Shown here in pieces: positions 22,405 to 30,743 of a stretch of DNA of 30,743 bases. Made by a program: the position numbers and the translations under genes. Location: contig JADHMP010000016.1 in assembly GCA_016779985.1 (NCBI GenBank), forward strand, positions 1-30,743, in the 5' to 3' direction. This DNA comes from JADHMP01 sp016779985 (GTDB lineage Bacteria; Bacteroidota; Bacteroidia; Flavobacteriales; Flavobacteriaceae). The notes under the pieces are model-generated. The model was given only the letters and a program-made list of their open reading frames with translations, was not told where the DNA came from and ran no database searches. Each line of letters begins with the position of its first letter. Position 1 is the first letter of the stretch.

Positions 22405-24099
22405 TTATTTTAACAAACTAACAAGCAGTTGATCATTGGTTTTTGATACTGAGGCTATTTTTTTTTGAGTTAAACCTTTTATGCCCTTGTCCCATTTTTT
22501 ATTACTTAAGCCAGTTTGGCCTTTTAAGTCATTCAATACCATTGTGTTTTCTTTTTTGAGGAGATCATAAATCTGTTTTTCTTCCTCACTAAGTTTTATT
22601 TCCTTTTGTTCAGGCTTCATTTGAGGAAAAAACAATACTTCTTGTATGGAACTATTATTGGTCAATAACATGACTAAGCGATCAATACCAATACCGATTC
22701 CAGAGGTTGGAGGCATACCATATTCAAGCGCTCTCAAAAAGTCTTGATCTATGAACATAGCCTCATCGTCCCCTTTTTCACTCAAAGCCAATTGTGCCTC
22801 AAAACGGGCTCTTTGATCAATAGGATCATTTAATTCAGAATAAGCATTAGCTAATTCTTTACCGTTGACTAACAATTCAAATCTTTCAGTGAGTTTAGGG
22901 TTAGTACGGTGTTCTTTGGTTAAGGGGCTCATAGATTTAGGATAATCTATAATAAAAGTGGGTTGTTCGAAATGATGTTCGCACTTTTCACCAAAAATTT
23001 CATCGATAAGTTTTCCTTCTCCCATAGTGTCATCAACTTCAAGGCCAAGTGTTTTTGCCGTCTCGCTTAGTTCAGTTTCGTTCATCCCAGACACATCAAA
23101 TCCAGTGTGGGTTTTAATTGCTTCTAAAATGGGGACACGGGGGTAGGGAGCTTTAAAGTTGATCTTTTTGGAGCCAACAAGCACTTCAGTGTTTTGGTTA
23201 ATTCTTAAAGCCAAATGCTCCAAAAGTTTTTCTGTGGTATCCATCATCCAGAAATAATCTTTGTAAGCAACATAAAGTTCCATCACTGTAAACTCTGGAT
23301 TATGAGTTCGATCCATTCCTTCATTGCGAAAATCTTTTGCAAATTCAAAAACCCCTTCAAAACCACCAACAATTAAACGCTTAAGATATAATTCATTTGC
23401 AATGCGCAAATAAAGGGGCATATTTAGGGCATTGTGGTGGGTCGCAAAGGGACGTGCTGCTGCACCACCTGGGATTGGTTGCAAAATGGGTGTTTCTACT
23501 TCTAAATAACCTTCATCAGTCAAAAAATGTCTGATTTCATTGGTAATTTGTGTACGCTTAAGAAATGTATCTTTGACTTTGGGATTAACAATTAAATCAA
23601 CATAGCGTTGACGATAGCGTTGCTCAGGATCATTAAATTCATCATAAGTATTTCCTTCGGAGTCAGTCTTGGGAAGAGGCAAAGGTTTAAGTGATTTATT
23701 TAAGACTGTTAGTTGATTTACATTTATTGACATTTGGCCTACTTTAGTAGTGAACAAAGTGCCTTCAACGCCAATAATATCACCAATATCTAACAATTTT
23801 TTATATACTTCATTATAAAGAGTTTTATCTTCTCCTGAGCACATTTCATCTCGATTTAGATAGAGCTGTATTTTCCCAGTAGGGTCTAATAATTCAGCAA
23901 AACTGGCTTTACCTTGAATTCTTCTTGACATAATTCTTCCTGCTACAACCACTTTTTTACCTTCTTCATAAGCCTCGGGTAGGCTGGAGGCAAAAAAATC
24001 TACAGGATAAAGTGCAGCGGGATAAGGATTTATAGCTAGCTTTTTAAGGGCTTCTAATTTTGATCTTCGAACAAGCTCTTGTTCTGACAATGTTGCCAT
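22405..24099 (-). CDS. lysS: Lysyl-tRNA synthetase (class II) with C-terminal extension
   Basis: Charges tRNA-Lys. From ATG 24099 (M-A-T-L-S-E-Q-E-L-V-R-R) the protein is 564 residues; ATG 24105 adds two residues, and a start at 24180 would add 27 residues unlike any LysRS. An OB-fold tRNA-binding domain (about 55-165) is followed by the class II core with motif 2 F-R-N-E-G-M-D and motif 3 G-I-G-I-D-R-L. After the core a 60-residue tail (about 505-564) with K-Q-I-Y-D-L-L-K and K-W-D-K-G-I-K looks like a small winged-helix domain, absent from E. coli LysRS. A TATCTTTA box upstream may be a weak -7 element. Confidence 0.96.
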   Translation of the reverse strand: MATLSEQELVRRSKLEALKKLAINPYPAALYPVDFFASSLPEAYEEGKKVVVAGRIMSRRIQGKASFAELLDPTGKIQLYLNRDEMCSGEDKTLYNEVYKKLLDIGDIIGVEGTLFTTKVGQMSINVNQLTVLNKSLKPLPLPKTDSEGNTYDEFNDPEQRYRQRYVDLIVNPKVKDTFLKRTQITNEIRHFLTDEGYLEVETPILQPIPGGAAARPFATHHNALNMPLYLRIANELYLKRLIVGGFEGVFEFAKDFRNEGMDRTHNPEFTVMELYVAYKDYFWMMDTTEKLLEHLALRINQNTEVLVGSKKINFKAPYPRVPILEAIKTHTGFDVSGMNETELSETAKTLGLEVDDTMGEGKLIDEIFGEKCEHHFEQPTFIIDYPKSMSPLTKEHRTNPKLTERFELLVNGKELANAYSELNDPIDQRARFEAQLALSEKGDDEAMFIDQDFLRALEYGMPPTSGIGIGIDRLVMLLTNNSSIQEVLFFPQMKPEQKEIKLSEEEKQIYDLLKKENTMVLNDLKGQTGLSNKKWDKGIKGLTQKKIASVSKTNDQLLVSLLK

Positions 24100-24240
24100 G
24101 GACATAAAATTTTTGTAAAGATACACAGTCTGGATTTTCTGTTTCAGGAAATCTAGAATTCTTAGGTAAAATTTAATCAAATATAAAAGAGTACTTCAAA
24201 GGGATAGAGTTTAATTTTTTGTAATTTTAGAAAAGAAATC

Positions 24241-24405
24241 ATGGGTTGTTTTCGAGTAATATTGTCCATCATCTTACCTCCCTTAGCAGTTGTTGACAAA
24301 GGTTGTGGCAGCATTGTTATTGTCTTTCTTTTGACCCTTTGCGGATGGGTTCCTGGTGTTATAGCGGCTTTAATTATTTTGAATAATCCTGATCGAGGTT
24401 GGTAA
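24241..24405 (+). CDS. Pmp3/YqaE-family membrane peptide
   Basis: A 54-residue hydrophobic protein (ATG 24241, TAA 24403-24405) with the UPF0057/Pmp3 signature: I-L-P-P-L-A-V at 11-17, G-C-G-S at 21-24, then L-L-T-L-C-G-W-V-P-G-V-I-A-A-L. Two transmembrane helices with a short polar loop are expected. Family members affect membrane potential and salt or cold tolerance in yeast and plants; the bacterial role is not defined. The stop overlaps the lipB start by one base (TAATG), so translation is probably coupled. Confidence 0.9.
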   Translation: MGCFRVILSIILPPLAVVDKGCGSIVIVFLLTLCGWVPGVIAALIILNNPDRGW

Positions 24406-25112
24406 TGAAGTATCAGAACAAACGTGTAAAAATTCTAGATCTGGGGCAAAAATCATATGCATCGGCATGGGCCTATCAAGAAGAATTATTTCAAAAAATA
24501 ATTGCTCAAAAAAGAGCCAATAGAAACCAAAAAAAGCCACAGCCCACCGAGAATTATTTGCTCTGGGTAGAGCATCAGCCGGTTTATACTCTTGGGAAAA
24601 GTGGCGATCTTTCCAATCTACTATTAAACCAAGAGCAGCTTAAAGAAAGAGGGATTGCTTTTTATAAAACGAACCGAGGTGGTGACATTACATATCATGG
24701 GCCAGGACAAATTGTAGGCTATCCTATTTTTGATTTGGATAATTTTTTTACAGACATCCATAAATACCTAAGGTTGTTAGAACAAGTTGTAATTGATACC
24801 CTTTCTCAACACAATATTAGGGGCGAAAGAAGCTCTGGTGAAACTGGAGTATGGCTTGAGCCAGAGACTCCTTCTGCTAGAAAAATATGCGCTTTGGGTG
24901 TTCGGGCTAGCCGATGGGTAACCATGCATGGTTTTGCCTTGAACGTGAATCCACCATTATCGTATTTTGACCACATTATACCCTGTGGGATTAGTGGAAA
25001 AGGAGTCACTTCGATGGAAAATGAACTGAATAAAACAATTTCTATCGAAGCAGTTAAAACACAATTAGCAATAAATTTTGAAAAACATTTTGGTGTTGAA
25101 TGGATTAATTGA
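24405..25112 (+). CDS. lipB: Octanoyl-[ACP]:protein N-octanoyltransferase
   Basis: Transfers octanoate from acyl carrier protein to lipoyl domains, first step of lipoate assembly (LipA not in the window). 235 residues. Signature R-G-G-D-I-T-Y-H-G-P-G-Q at 91-102, conserved Lys160 in A-R-K-I-C-A-L-G, and catalytic Cys194 in I-P-C-G-I. ATG 24405 overlaps the Pmp3-like stop; a TTG two codons earlier is less likely. The 3' end overlaps the convergent 819-residue gene by 8 bases. Confidence 0.96.
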   Translation: MKYQNKRVKILDLGQKSYASAWAYQEELFQKIIAQKRANRNQKKPQPTENYLLWVEHQPVYTLGKSGDLSNLLLNQEQLKERGIAFYKTNRGGDITYHGPGQIVGYPIFDLDNFFTDIHKYLRLLEQVVIDTLSQHNIRGERSSGETGVWLEPETPSARKICALGVRASRWVTMHGFALNVNPPLSYFDHIIPCGISGKGVTSMENELNKTISIEAVKTQLAINFEKHFGVEWIN

Positions 25113-27564
25113 TTTGATAAATCATAAAACCATTCGTGTCCACTTGCACAACTAATTCTAATGCTTTATCATCATCTGCATTGGACAAATCTGCTGGGCC
25201 AATGCCATACACAGGAAATCCATCTACTGCCAAGCCATTGCTGTAAAATAAATAGACTTTCTCTGCATCTTTATCTGTGGTTGTGACATATATTGTGTTA
25301 TTCAAGTAGAATAATTTTGGAGGCGTATAATTGCCATAGGGCAGGGTCACCGGAATACCTTTTATTGTTAAGATATTATCAGAAAGTGTAACTAAACTTT
25401 TAGTACTCATGTCAATTTGATGTCCTGGAGACAATTCTAGGGGTGTGCTAACCATATTTCCTTTTTGGTCAATTTGTATCAAATTGCCCTTTTCGTCTGT
25501 TGTGGTGAAGGTGTTCCTGTAACTAAATATTGAATTATTTGAGGTTTTCAATGTATTTTTTATTTTAACCCTTTCCTCTCCCTGACGATTTAAAAGTCTA
25601 ATGGAACCATCTTCAGAGTGCAGCACAATATAATCTTTAGCACCTAATCGAATATGTTTGAGAGGATACATCAATGGTTTTGAAAGGGTCCTAGATCGAA
25701 AACCCTTAACCGTTGAACCACTGTTGTCATACATTCTAAGTCGTTTTTTTTCTTCAACTACAAATCTGTAATTTCTATTGCGGTCATAATCAAAAACTGA
25801 AAGCGGAATTTCTGATTGGCCCAATTTTATATCAAAGGGAGGAACAAGATTTCCATTTCGATCTAAAATTTGAAAACGATTGGGGGTTCTAAAAGCCATC
25901 TGTAGGCGCTTATTTTTATATAAATCAACTTGTTTAACTGGTCCAAGAATAGGGCCAGAAAGCTGTTTTTTCCAATATAATGTTCCTGTATTTGAAAAGA
26001 GATAAAGCTTGTTTTGCTGATCTTGTAAAACTAAATCCATAGCTTTTGTACGATGATTTTTAATCCAAAGAGGAGGTCCAACTGGAGCTGCTTCTAGTTG
26101 GAAAGAATATTGATTGACCACCCCATTTTTTCCCATTTCAGGATTGTCTTTTTGAGTGGTAAATCGCATCTGAACAAAACCATCTTCTCCAACACCTTGG
26201 AGAGCTACCAAGGGATAATTTGTAAAAGGAATGGCATCCCATTTTTCTTGCTGATCTTTTGCTGCCCCTTTTTTCCATAAGGATTGAAGTTCAAGTGTAT
26301 TTCCTAACCACAAAAAATTACTTTTATTAGCAAGCACTTTCATTAAATTTTTAAACCCAAAGTCAGTGGCTAAAACTTGCCCATCTTTATAGGCACTTAT
26401 AATTGATTTTATCGTTTCTTCAGAAGAGGCATACACAATAAAATCATCAATACGGGTTGCCCATTGGAGACTAATTTTGCTTCCAAAAACAGACAAAAGC
26501 ATTTTAAAATCTGACGCTAGCTCGAAAGGAAAATAGGAAATTGAGCGATACGAATTTGGGGTGCCGTTCTCAGCAAAAATTAGTGGGTTTATATTTTCAG
26601 AATTCTTTAGATGTAAAATAACAGCATCGTTTTCATTTATTGTTAGTAATGCTAATTCATCGACTACCGCAAAAGGACTAAAGTCTATGTTTGAAAGAGC
26701 TAGATTTTCTGATCGACTGAAATTTTTAAATTCTCTTTCAAGGACTTTCATGTCTTCTATAGCAAAACTGAAAAAACTAGTAATTTTTGAAGGACTTATT
26801 TCAGGGCTTAACATTTCCTGCCGAGACAATCCATTTATGAAATTAATCGGGTTAGGTTCTAAAGGAGTAAGAAAAGAGACACCATCCAACGTAAAAGGAT
26901 CTCTTTGCGTATTAAAGTCGAAAGCAATCCATGCAGAACTTATTGATGGAAATAGTGGGGTTTCAGGAAAAATACTCTCCAATAATGTTTGTGCATTAGC
27001 ATGTATGAGCAATTGCATTGGAGCGTTATTGTCTAGGGTTTTGGTGAGCCTATAAAAATCTGGAGCTATTATTCCAGCGGTTTTATTTTTATAATTTCTA
27101 ATGCTATTTTCTAAAACAAGCTGAGAATTTGATAGATAATTCACTGTGCCCATTTGAGCTTCATAATAGTTTTTACCATTGAGGTTGAAAACACCAATTG
27201 ATACACCTTCATAAGTAATTGTCTTATCGAAATTAGTCACTATGGTGTCTTGAACTTGTCGCTCATAAATCAAAGAAAGAGCAAAATTGGACTTTCCTTG
27301 GGGAGTCAAACAAACTAAACTTTGTCTATTTTCCATTTTTTGAGAAAGTTGAACTAGAGGTTGAACAAGTTCATCAATTAATGGGTGTACTTTTGACAAA
27401 AGAGGTTGGCTTGTAAAAGTATTTTTAATGATATTGAAATCATTCACTTGAGCCACCAGAACTGTTTCTTGAGGAATAAATTCAAACCGATTCTGAAAAG
27501 ATTTTTTGGGGTTATAACAGCATACTAAACCAAGTAATAAAAAATAAAACAGTACTCTTTTCAT
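25105..27564 (-). CDS. Large lipoprotein with DUF3352-like N-terminus and propeller-like C-terminus
   Basis: Not firmly assigned. From ATG 27564 (M-K-R-V-L-F-Y-F) 819 residues; the TTG three codons earlier overlaps a TAATTTTG box that may be the promoter. The signal peptide ends L-V-C-C16, suggesting a lipoprotein. The first 450 residues alternate helices and strands and resemble DUF3352-type proteins. From about 500 onward short repeats such as L-V-L-Q-D-Q-Q-N-K-L-Y-L-F, N-R-F-Q-I-L-D-R-N-G-N-L and G-S-I-R-L-L-N-R-Q-G-E look like blades of a PQQ/WD-type beta-propeller, ending L-V-V-Q-V-D-T-N-G-F. Probably an envelope scaffold; no catalytic residues identified. Same strand as rnhB, 86 bases downstream of it. 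Confidence 0.65.
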   Translation of the reverse strand: MKRVLFYFLLLGLVCCYNPKKSFQNRFEFIPQETVLVAQVNDFNIIKNTFTSQPLLSKVHPLIDELVQPLVQLSQKMENRQSLVCLTPQGKSNFALSLIYERQVQDTIVTNFDKTITYEGVSIGVFNLNGKNYYEAQMGTVNYLSNSQLVLENSIRNYKNKTAGIIAPDFYRLTKTLDNNAPMQLLIHANAQTLLESIFPETPLFPSISSAWIAFDFNTQRDPFTLDGVSFLTPLEPNPINFINGLSRQEMLSPEISPSKITSFFSFAIEDMKVLEREFKNFSRSENLALSNIDFSPFAVVDELALLTINENDAVILHLKNSENINPLIFAENGTPNSYRSISYFPFELASDFKMLLSVFGSKISLQWATRIDDFIVYASSEETIKSIISAYKDGQVLATDFGFKNLMKVLANKSNFLWLGNTLELQSLWKKGAAKDQQEKWDAIPFTNYPLVALQGVGEDGFVQMRFTTQKDNPEMGKNGVVNQYSFQLEAAPVGPPLWIKNHRTKAMDLVLQDQQNKLYLFSNTGTLYWKKQLSGPILGPVKQVDLYKNKRLQMAFRTPNRFQILDRNGNLVPPFDIKLGQSEIPLSVFDYDRNRNYRFVVEEKKRLRMYDNSGSTVKGFRSRTLSKPLMYPLKHIRLGAKDYIVLHSEDGSIRLLNRQGEERVKIKNTLKTSNNSIFSYRNTFTTTDEKGNLIQIDQKGNMVSTPLELSPGHQIDMSTKSLVTLSDNILTIKGIPVTLPYGNYTPPKLFYLNNTIYVTTTDKDAEKVYLFYSNGLAVDGFPVYGIGPADLSNADDDKALELVVQVDTNGFMIYQIN

Positions 27565-27650
27565 AAAGATCAAAATTATAAAAGTCTTGTCTTAGACAGA
27601 GAACCAATCAAAAATATTATCAACGGAATTGTAGACAATTTGGTAGATAA

Positions 27651-28259
27651 CTAAACACGACTTGAAAAAGGAAATTCTAATTGTTTTGGAAGCAACTGAA
27701 AAGATTTTCTATGATAGGAGCAGATACCAAATTTCCGAAGAGCTTCTCTATGTTTTTTAGTGGGATACCCTTTGTTTTCTTTCCATTGATATTCAGGAAA
27801 TTCATGATCAATTTTTCTCATGTATTCATCTCGATAAGTTTTAGCTAAAATAGAAGCCGCTGCAATATTTTGAAATTTTCCATCTCCCTTGATAATACAC
27901 TCAAAGGGAATTTTTTTATAAGAATGAAATCGATTGCCATCTACTAAAATATGATCTGGTTTCTCTTTCAATTTACCTAAGGCCAAATGCATTGCTACTA
28001 TAGATGCATTTAAAATGTTGATTTCATCAATTTTTTTTGGGTGGACATGAGCCACTCCAAAACACAGTGCTACAGCTTCAATCTCTGTGCGTAATTGTTC
28101 TCTGGTTTTTGCTGATAGTTTTTTTGAATCATTTAGGGCAGGAAGATTAATGTCTGGAGGCAAAATGACTGCAGCAGCAGTAACGGGACCTGCTAAACAA
28201 CCTCTACCGGCTTCATCTGTTCCTGCTTCTAAACCTTCTGTTTTTTGCGGCTTTAGCAT
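27651..28259 (-). CDS. rnhB: Ribonuclease HII
   Basis: Removes ribonucleotides and RNA primers from DNA. 202 residues, normal length. The catalytic carboxylates are Asp15 and Glu16 in G-T-D-E-A-G-R-G, Asp107 in I-L-V-D-G-N, and Asp144 in A-K-T-Y-R-D-E-Y. Glycine-rich G-C-L-A-G-P-V follows the first motif. Cytoplasmic. Divergent from the porin gene, 91 bases between them. Confidence 0.97.
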   Translation of the reverse strand: MLKPQKTEGLEAGTDEAGRGCLAGPVTAAAVILPPDINLPALNDSKKLSAKTREQLRTEIEAVALCFGVAHVHPKKIDEINILNASIVAMHLALGKLKEKPDHILVDGNRFHSYKKIPFECIIKGDGKFQNIAAASILAKTYRDEYMRKIDHEFPEYQWKENKGYPTKKHREALRKFGICSYHRKSFQLLPKQLEFPFSSRV

Positions 28260-28350
28260 CGCTTTGGTTGGTCTTGTTTTTCTTTTAGGTGTTGCTTTTA
28301 CAATTTACTTACATTTATTATAACTTCGCAAACAAATTAAATCCATCAAT

Positions 28351-30591
28351 TTGCGGTTTTATTGTCAATTCTTTTTCCTTATTTCTTTTGGAGTTTTTGG
28401 CCAAGATATTCCAGAAATAGTTAATGACAGCATCCCATTGGTTCCCATTGAAGAAGTAATCATTGATAGTCTTGAAACAATTTCTGAGCCACTACTTGAA
28501 AAAGAAATTAAAATAGACAGCCTTGAGCAACCATCCGTTCAAGAAAAAGATAGTCTTGCCGTGGCAGTTGATAGCCTGACTTCAAAATCCAAAGGAAAAA
28601 AGCGAAAACGAAAAAAAAGAAAAGTACCAGAAGTAAAGCCAATGAGTTCGGTAACCATATTGGATTATAAATACAGCTATATGGACGATGTTTGGAAGAG
28701 TGTAGACACCGCATTAACAATATACAATGACTACGATTTTAATTTTCTGAGACGAGATAATTTTGAATTGCTTTCTTTTCCCAACATGGGAGAAACCTAT
28801 AACCGATTAGGATATGATTTTCAAAGCCAACCTCTTGGTCCTCAAATTGGTGCACGTGGAAAGCACTTTGGGTATTTTGAAAAGGAAGACATTCCTTATT
28901 ATAATGTTCCCTCACCCTTCACCGATTTGTTTTTTAAATCAACCTTTGATCAAGGGCAACATTTAGATTCTCAATTAGCCATAAACACCTCACCCCGTTT
29001 TAATATTTATATTGCATATCGAGGTTTTAGGTCTTTAGGACATTATGCCTCTTCAAGAAGTGCAGCCACTCAGTTTCGAATCAGTACACATTATGAGACC
29101 TACAATAAAAGGTATCGCCTAAGAATGCATCAAGCCTCTCAAAAACTACAAAATAGAGTTAATGGTGGTCTAAATAACGATTCTGTCTATTATTTTGAAA
29201 ATGCTCCAAACTATGCAGATGTGGACGAAAAAGGCGAAATAAAAGTAGATGAGAACGGGGATACTATTTTTATTAATTATGATGGTTTTTTAGATCGCAA
29301 TCGACTTGGAACCAATATTAGAGGAGAAAATATTTTGTCGGGCAAACGATATTTTGTCGAGCAACGCTATCAAATGCTACCCAAAGCGACTGATAGTTTG
29401 AAATATCAATTGCAAGTAGGACATTATTTAAATCTCGAAAAGAAAGAGTATGGCTTTACAATGGAAAGAATTTCTAATTATTTTACAGAAGCCTTTACAA
29501 ATGACGCTATTGATGATGGAACTTCTTTAAATGCAATTGAAAATAATTTTTTTGCTGCATATGAAAACAACATAGTAGGACAACTCAACCTCAATCTTCA
29601 ACATTTTTTCTGGGAATATCGTGTCGCTCCAAATGATTATGAGCCATTGATTGATCGAGCGACAGGAATAGATGCTAGTCAATGGATGGTCACAGCCCGC
29701 TGGCAAAAAGAAATCAGAGGGTTTCAACTCAATGCTAAGGTCAGACAATCACTAAAGGACCGTTTTGCTGACAATTCGTACGAAGTTGGAATACAGCAAA
29801 ATATTGGTAATAAATTTTCTTTTGAAGGAAATTATCAATACCGCTCAATGCCATTAAATTTTAATTTTTTACTCTATCAAAGTGACTATAAAATATATAA
29901 TTGGTACGACAATGGTATCCAAGAAAATCAACAATTTTCTACCTTATCTGCAGTGATTGGTCATTCTAAATGGGGACAAATACAAGGACAATGGACTCAC
30001 TTAGAAAAGTATGCCTACTTTAAAAACAATACCTTACTTAGAAGGCTCAATAGTGAATTTTTGAATGAACCCGCACAAGCCATTTATCCTATCGACTACT
30101 ATAAAGTGCGTTTTTTTCAGCATCTTGATTTCGGCAAATGGTCATTAATCAATACAGCGCAATATCAAAAAGTGTATCAGCAAGAAGACGAAGAATCTAC
30201 TCTAGGAGTAGAGCCTATTATTCTAAATGTGCCAGAATGGAACATTAGAAGTACAGTAATGCTTTCCAGCTTTGTATTTAAAAAAGCGCTTTATCTTCAA
30301 ACGGGAGTTACCTTTAAATTCTTTACCGACTTTTATGCCGATCAGTACAATCCCCTTATGGCTGAATTTGTTACTCAAAACAACATTAAAATAGGTGAAT
30401 ATCCAGTCATTGATTTTTTCGCAAACGCAAAAGTACAGACCACTCGTATTTTTCTTAAAATCGAAAATATCAATGAAAGAATTGAACACATGATTAATGA
30501 AGATGCCCCCTATGACTATTATGCGGCACCATTTACACCCTACAGAGATTTCTCAATTCGAATTGGACTGATTTGGAATTTCTTTGAATAA
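28351..30591 (+). CDS. Putative porin (PF14121-like) beta-barrel
   Basis: A 746-residue outer-membrane protein of the Bacteroidota 'putative porin' family. Signal peptide about 1-17 (ending F-G-V-F-G-Q). Residues about 20-75 are acidic and Ser-rich, then a very basic patch with K-G-K-K-R-K-R-K-K-R-K near 80-92, then a large beta-barrel to the C-terminus, ending R-I-G-L-I-W-N-F-F-E. The start is TTG 28351; no ATG is available because a TAA lies 30 bases upstream in frame. ATT 28336 would give a more typical basic n-region (x-K-S-I-N-L-R-F-Y), but ATT starts are rare. Transport substrate unknown. The last gene before a probable rRNA operon. Confidence 0.82.
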   Translation: MRFYCQFFFLISFGVFGQDIPEIVNDSIPLVPIEEVIIDSLETISEPLLEKEIKIDSLEQPSVQEKDSLAVAVDSLTSKSKGKKRKRKKRKVPEVKPMSSVTILDYKYSYMDDVWKSVDTALTIYNDYDFNFLRRDNFELLSFPNMGETYNRLGYDFQSQPLGPQIGARGKHFGYFEKEDIPYYNVPSPFTDLFFKSTFDQGQHLDSQLAINTSPRFNIYIAYRGFRSLGHYASSRSAATQFRISTHYETYNKRYRLRMHQASQKLQNRVNGGLNNDSVYYFENAPNYADVDEKGEIKVDENGDTIFINYDGFLDRNRLGTNIRGENILSGKRYFVEQRYQMLPKATDSLKYQLQVGHYLNLEKKEYGFTMERISNYFTEAFTNDAIDDGTSLNAIENNFFAAYENNIVGQLNLNLQHFFWEYRVAPNDYEPLIDRATGIDASQWMVTARWQKEIRGFQLNAKVRQSLKDRFADNSYEVGIQQNIGNKFSFEGNYQYRSMPLNFNFLLYQSDYKIYNWYDNGIQENQQFSTLSAVIGHSKWGQIQGQWTHLEKYAYFKNNTLLRRLNSEFLNEPAQAIYPIDYYKVRFFQHLDFGKWSLINTAQYQKVYQQEDEESTLGVEPIILNVPEWNIRSTVMLSSFVFKKALYLQTGVTFKFFTDFYADQYNPLMAEFVTQNNIKIGEYPVIDFFANAKVQTTRIFLKIENINERIEHMINEDAPYDYYAAPFTPYRDFSIRIGLIWNFFE

Positions 30592-30625
30592 GTGTTATTT
30601 CGTTAAATATATTCCACAAAATAAA

Positions 30626-30655
30626 TTGTGTAAATGAATAAGGGTGTTATATTTG
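30626..30655 (+). promoter_or_regulatory. Strong Bacteroidota promoter
   Basis: TTG at 30626-30628, exactly 19 bases, then TATATTTG at 30648-30655, an almost ideal TTG-N19-TAnnTTTG promoter. No protein-coding start follows within the window, which fits a stable-RNA promoter. Confidence 0.8.
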
Positions 30656-30743
30656 CACCCGCAAAAGGGTCAAGAAAAGATTTAATTGCGAAAACAAGTT
30701 CCTTGAAAGAATAGAAAAGAATGACAGCGCGTATTGAGAAATA
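30656..30743 (+). ncRNA. Probable ribosomal RNA operon leader (partial)
   Basis: Downstream of the promoter is a leader with AGTTCCTTGAAAG at 30697-30709, similar to the boxA-like antitermination element (GTTCTTTGA) ahead of Bacteroidota 16S genes, and GACAGCGCGT at 30723-30732, a string typical of flavobacterial 16S leaders. The 16S gene itself would begin outside the window, so the identification rests on resemblance only. Confidence 0.5.

Noticed and set aside
24100..24180. Longer LysRS start at 24180
   Set aside because: The added residues do not fit LysRS and would lie in the likely promoter region.
26561..27055. 164-codon plus-strand open frame
   Set aside because: Wholly antisense inside the large lipoprotein gene, with no signal, motif or coherent composition.
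28087..28323. Plus-strand open frame overlapping the start of rnhB
   Set aside because: It lies antisense to a well-conserved RNase HII N-terminus and shows no family features; the hydrophobic end is a by-product of T-rich DNA.

Overview
The window looks like a chromosomal segment of a marine-type flavobacterium (Bacteroidota, probably Flavobacteriaceae). Evidence: AT-rich DNA; promoters of the TTG-N19/20-TAnnTTTG type instead of -35/-10 boxes; many lipoproteins with short Bacteroidota signal peptides; families typical of the phylum (DUF6150, DUF5522, DUF4136, putative porin, S1 sulfatase lipoprotein); and an initiator tRNA without an encoded CCA end. Genus cannot be fixed from the sequence alone.

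Region by region. 1-611: the 3' end of an unidentified gene with a GHHH motif, its terminator, and a decayed small reading frame. 612-3434 (minus): era, an S1 sulfatase lipoprotein and a stand-alone Smr-domain protein. 3471-3584: promoter and gene for initiator tRNA-fMet. 3585-6292: a small decayed integrative element. It starts at the tRNA, carries a multiply broken and truncated tyrosine integrase, a few unrecognised small genes, a probable fragment of an outer-membrane or phage lysis protein and a helix-turn-helix regulator, and it ends in a diverged 46-bp copy of the tRNA 3' half followed by what was probably the original tRNA terminator. 6580-11483: accessory metabolism, with a CE1-type esterase lipoprotein, a DUF6150 repeat protein, a seven-heme cytochrome c lipoprotein, an exported class V aminotransferase-like enzyme and a Gfo/Idh/MocA oxidoreductase.

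11609-30591 is dense core genome: der, a MerR-like regulator, an M23 peptidase, alaS, a DUF4136 lipoprotein, DUF5522, an ACC-deaminase-like PLP enzyme, a glucosaminidase-LysM lipoprotein, hemL, an OmpA-family protein, a Spy-like protein, lysS, a Pmp3/YqaE peptide, lipB, a large propeller-like lipoprotein, rnhB and a putative porin. Several genes are tightly coupled (TTGA, TGATG and TAATG overlaps in acd-like/glucosaminidase/hemL and yqaE/lipB). The last 120 bases hold a near-perfect Bacteroidota promoter and a leader that resembles the start of a ribosomal RNA operon, with 16S rRNA expected just outside the window.

The most notable item is the tRNA-fMet-associated island remnant at 3543-6292. 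No CRISPR array, intact transposase or complete novel multi-gene system was seen.
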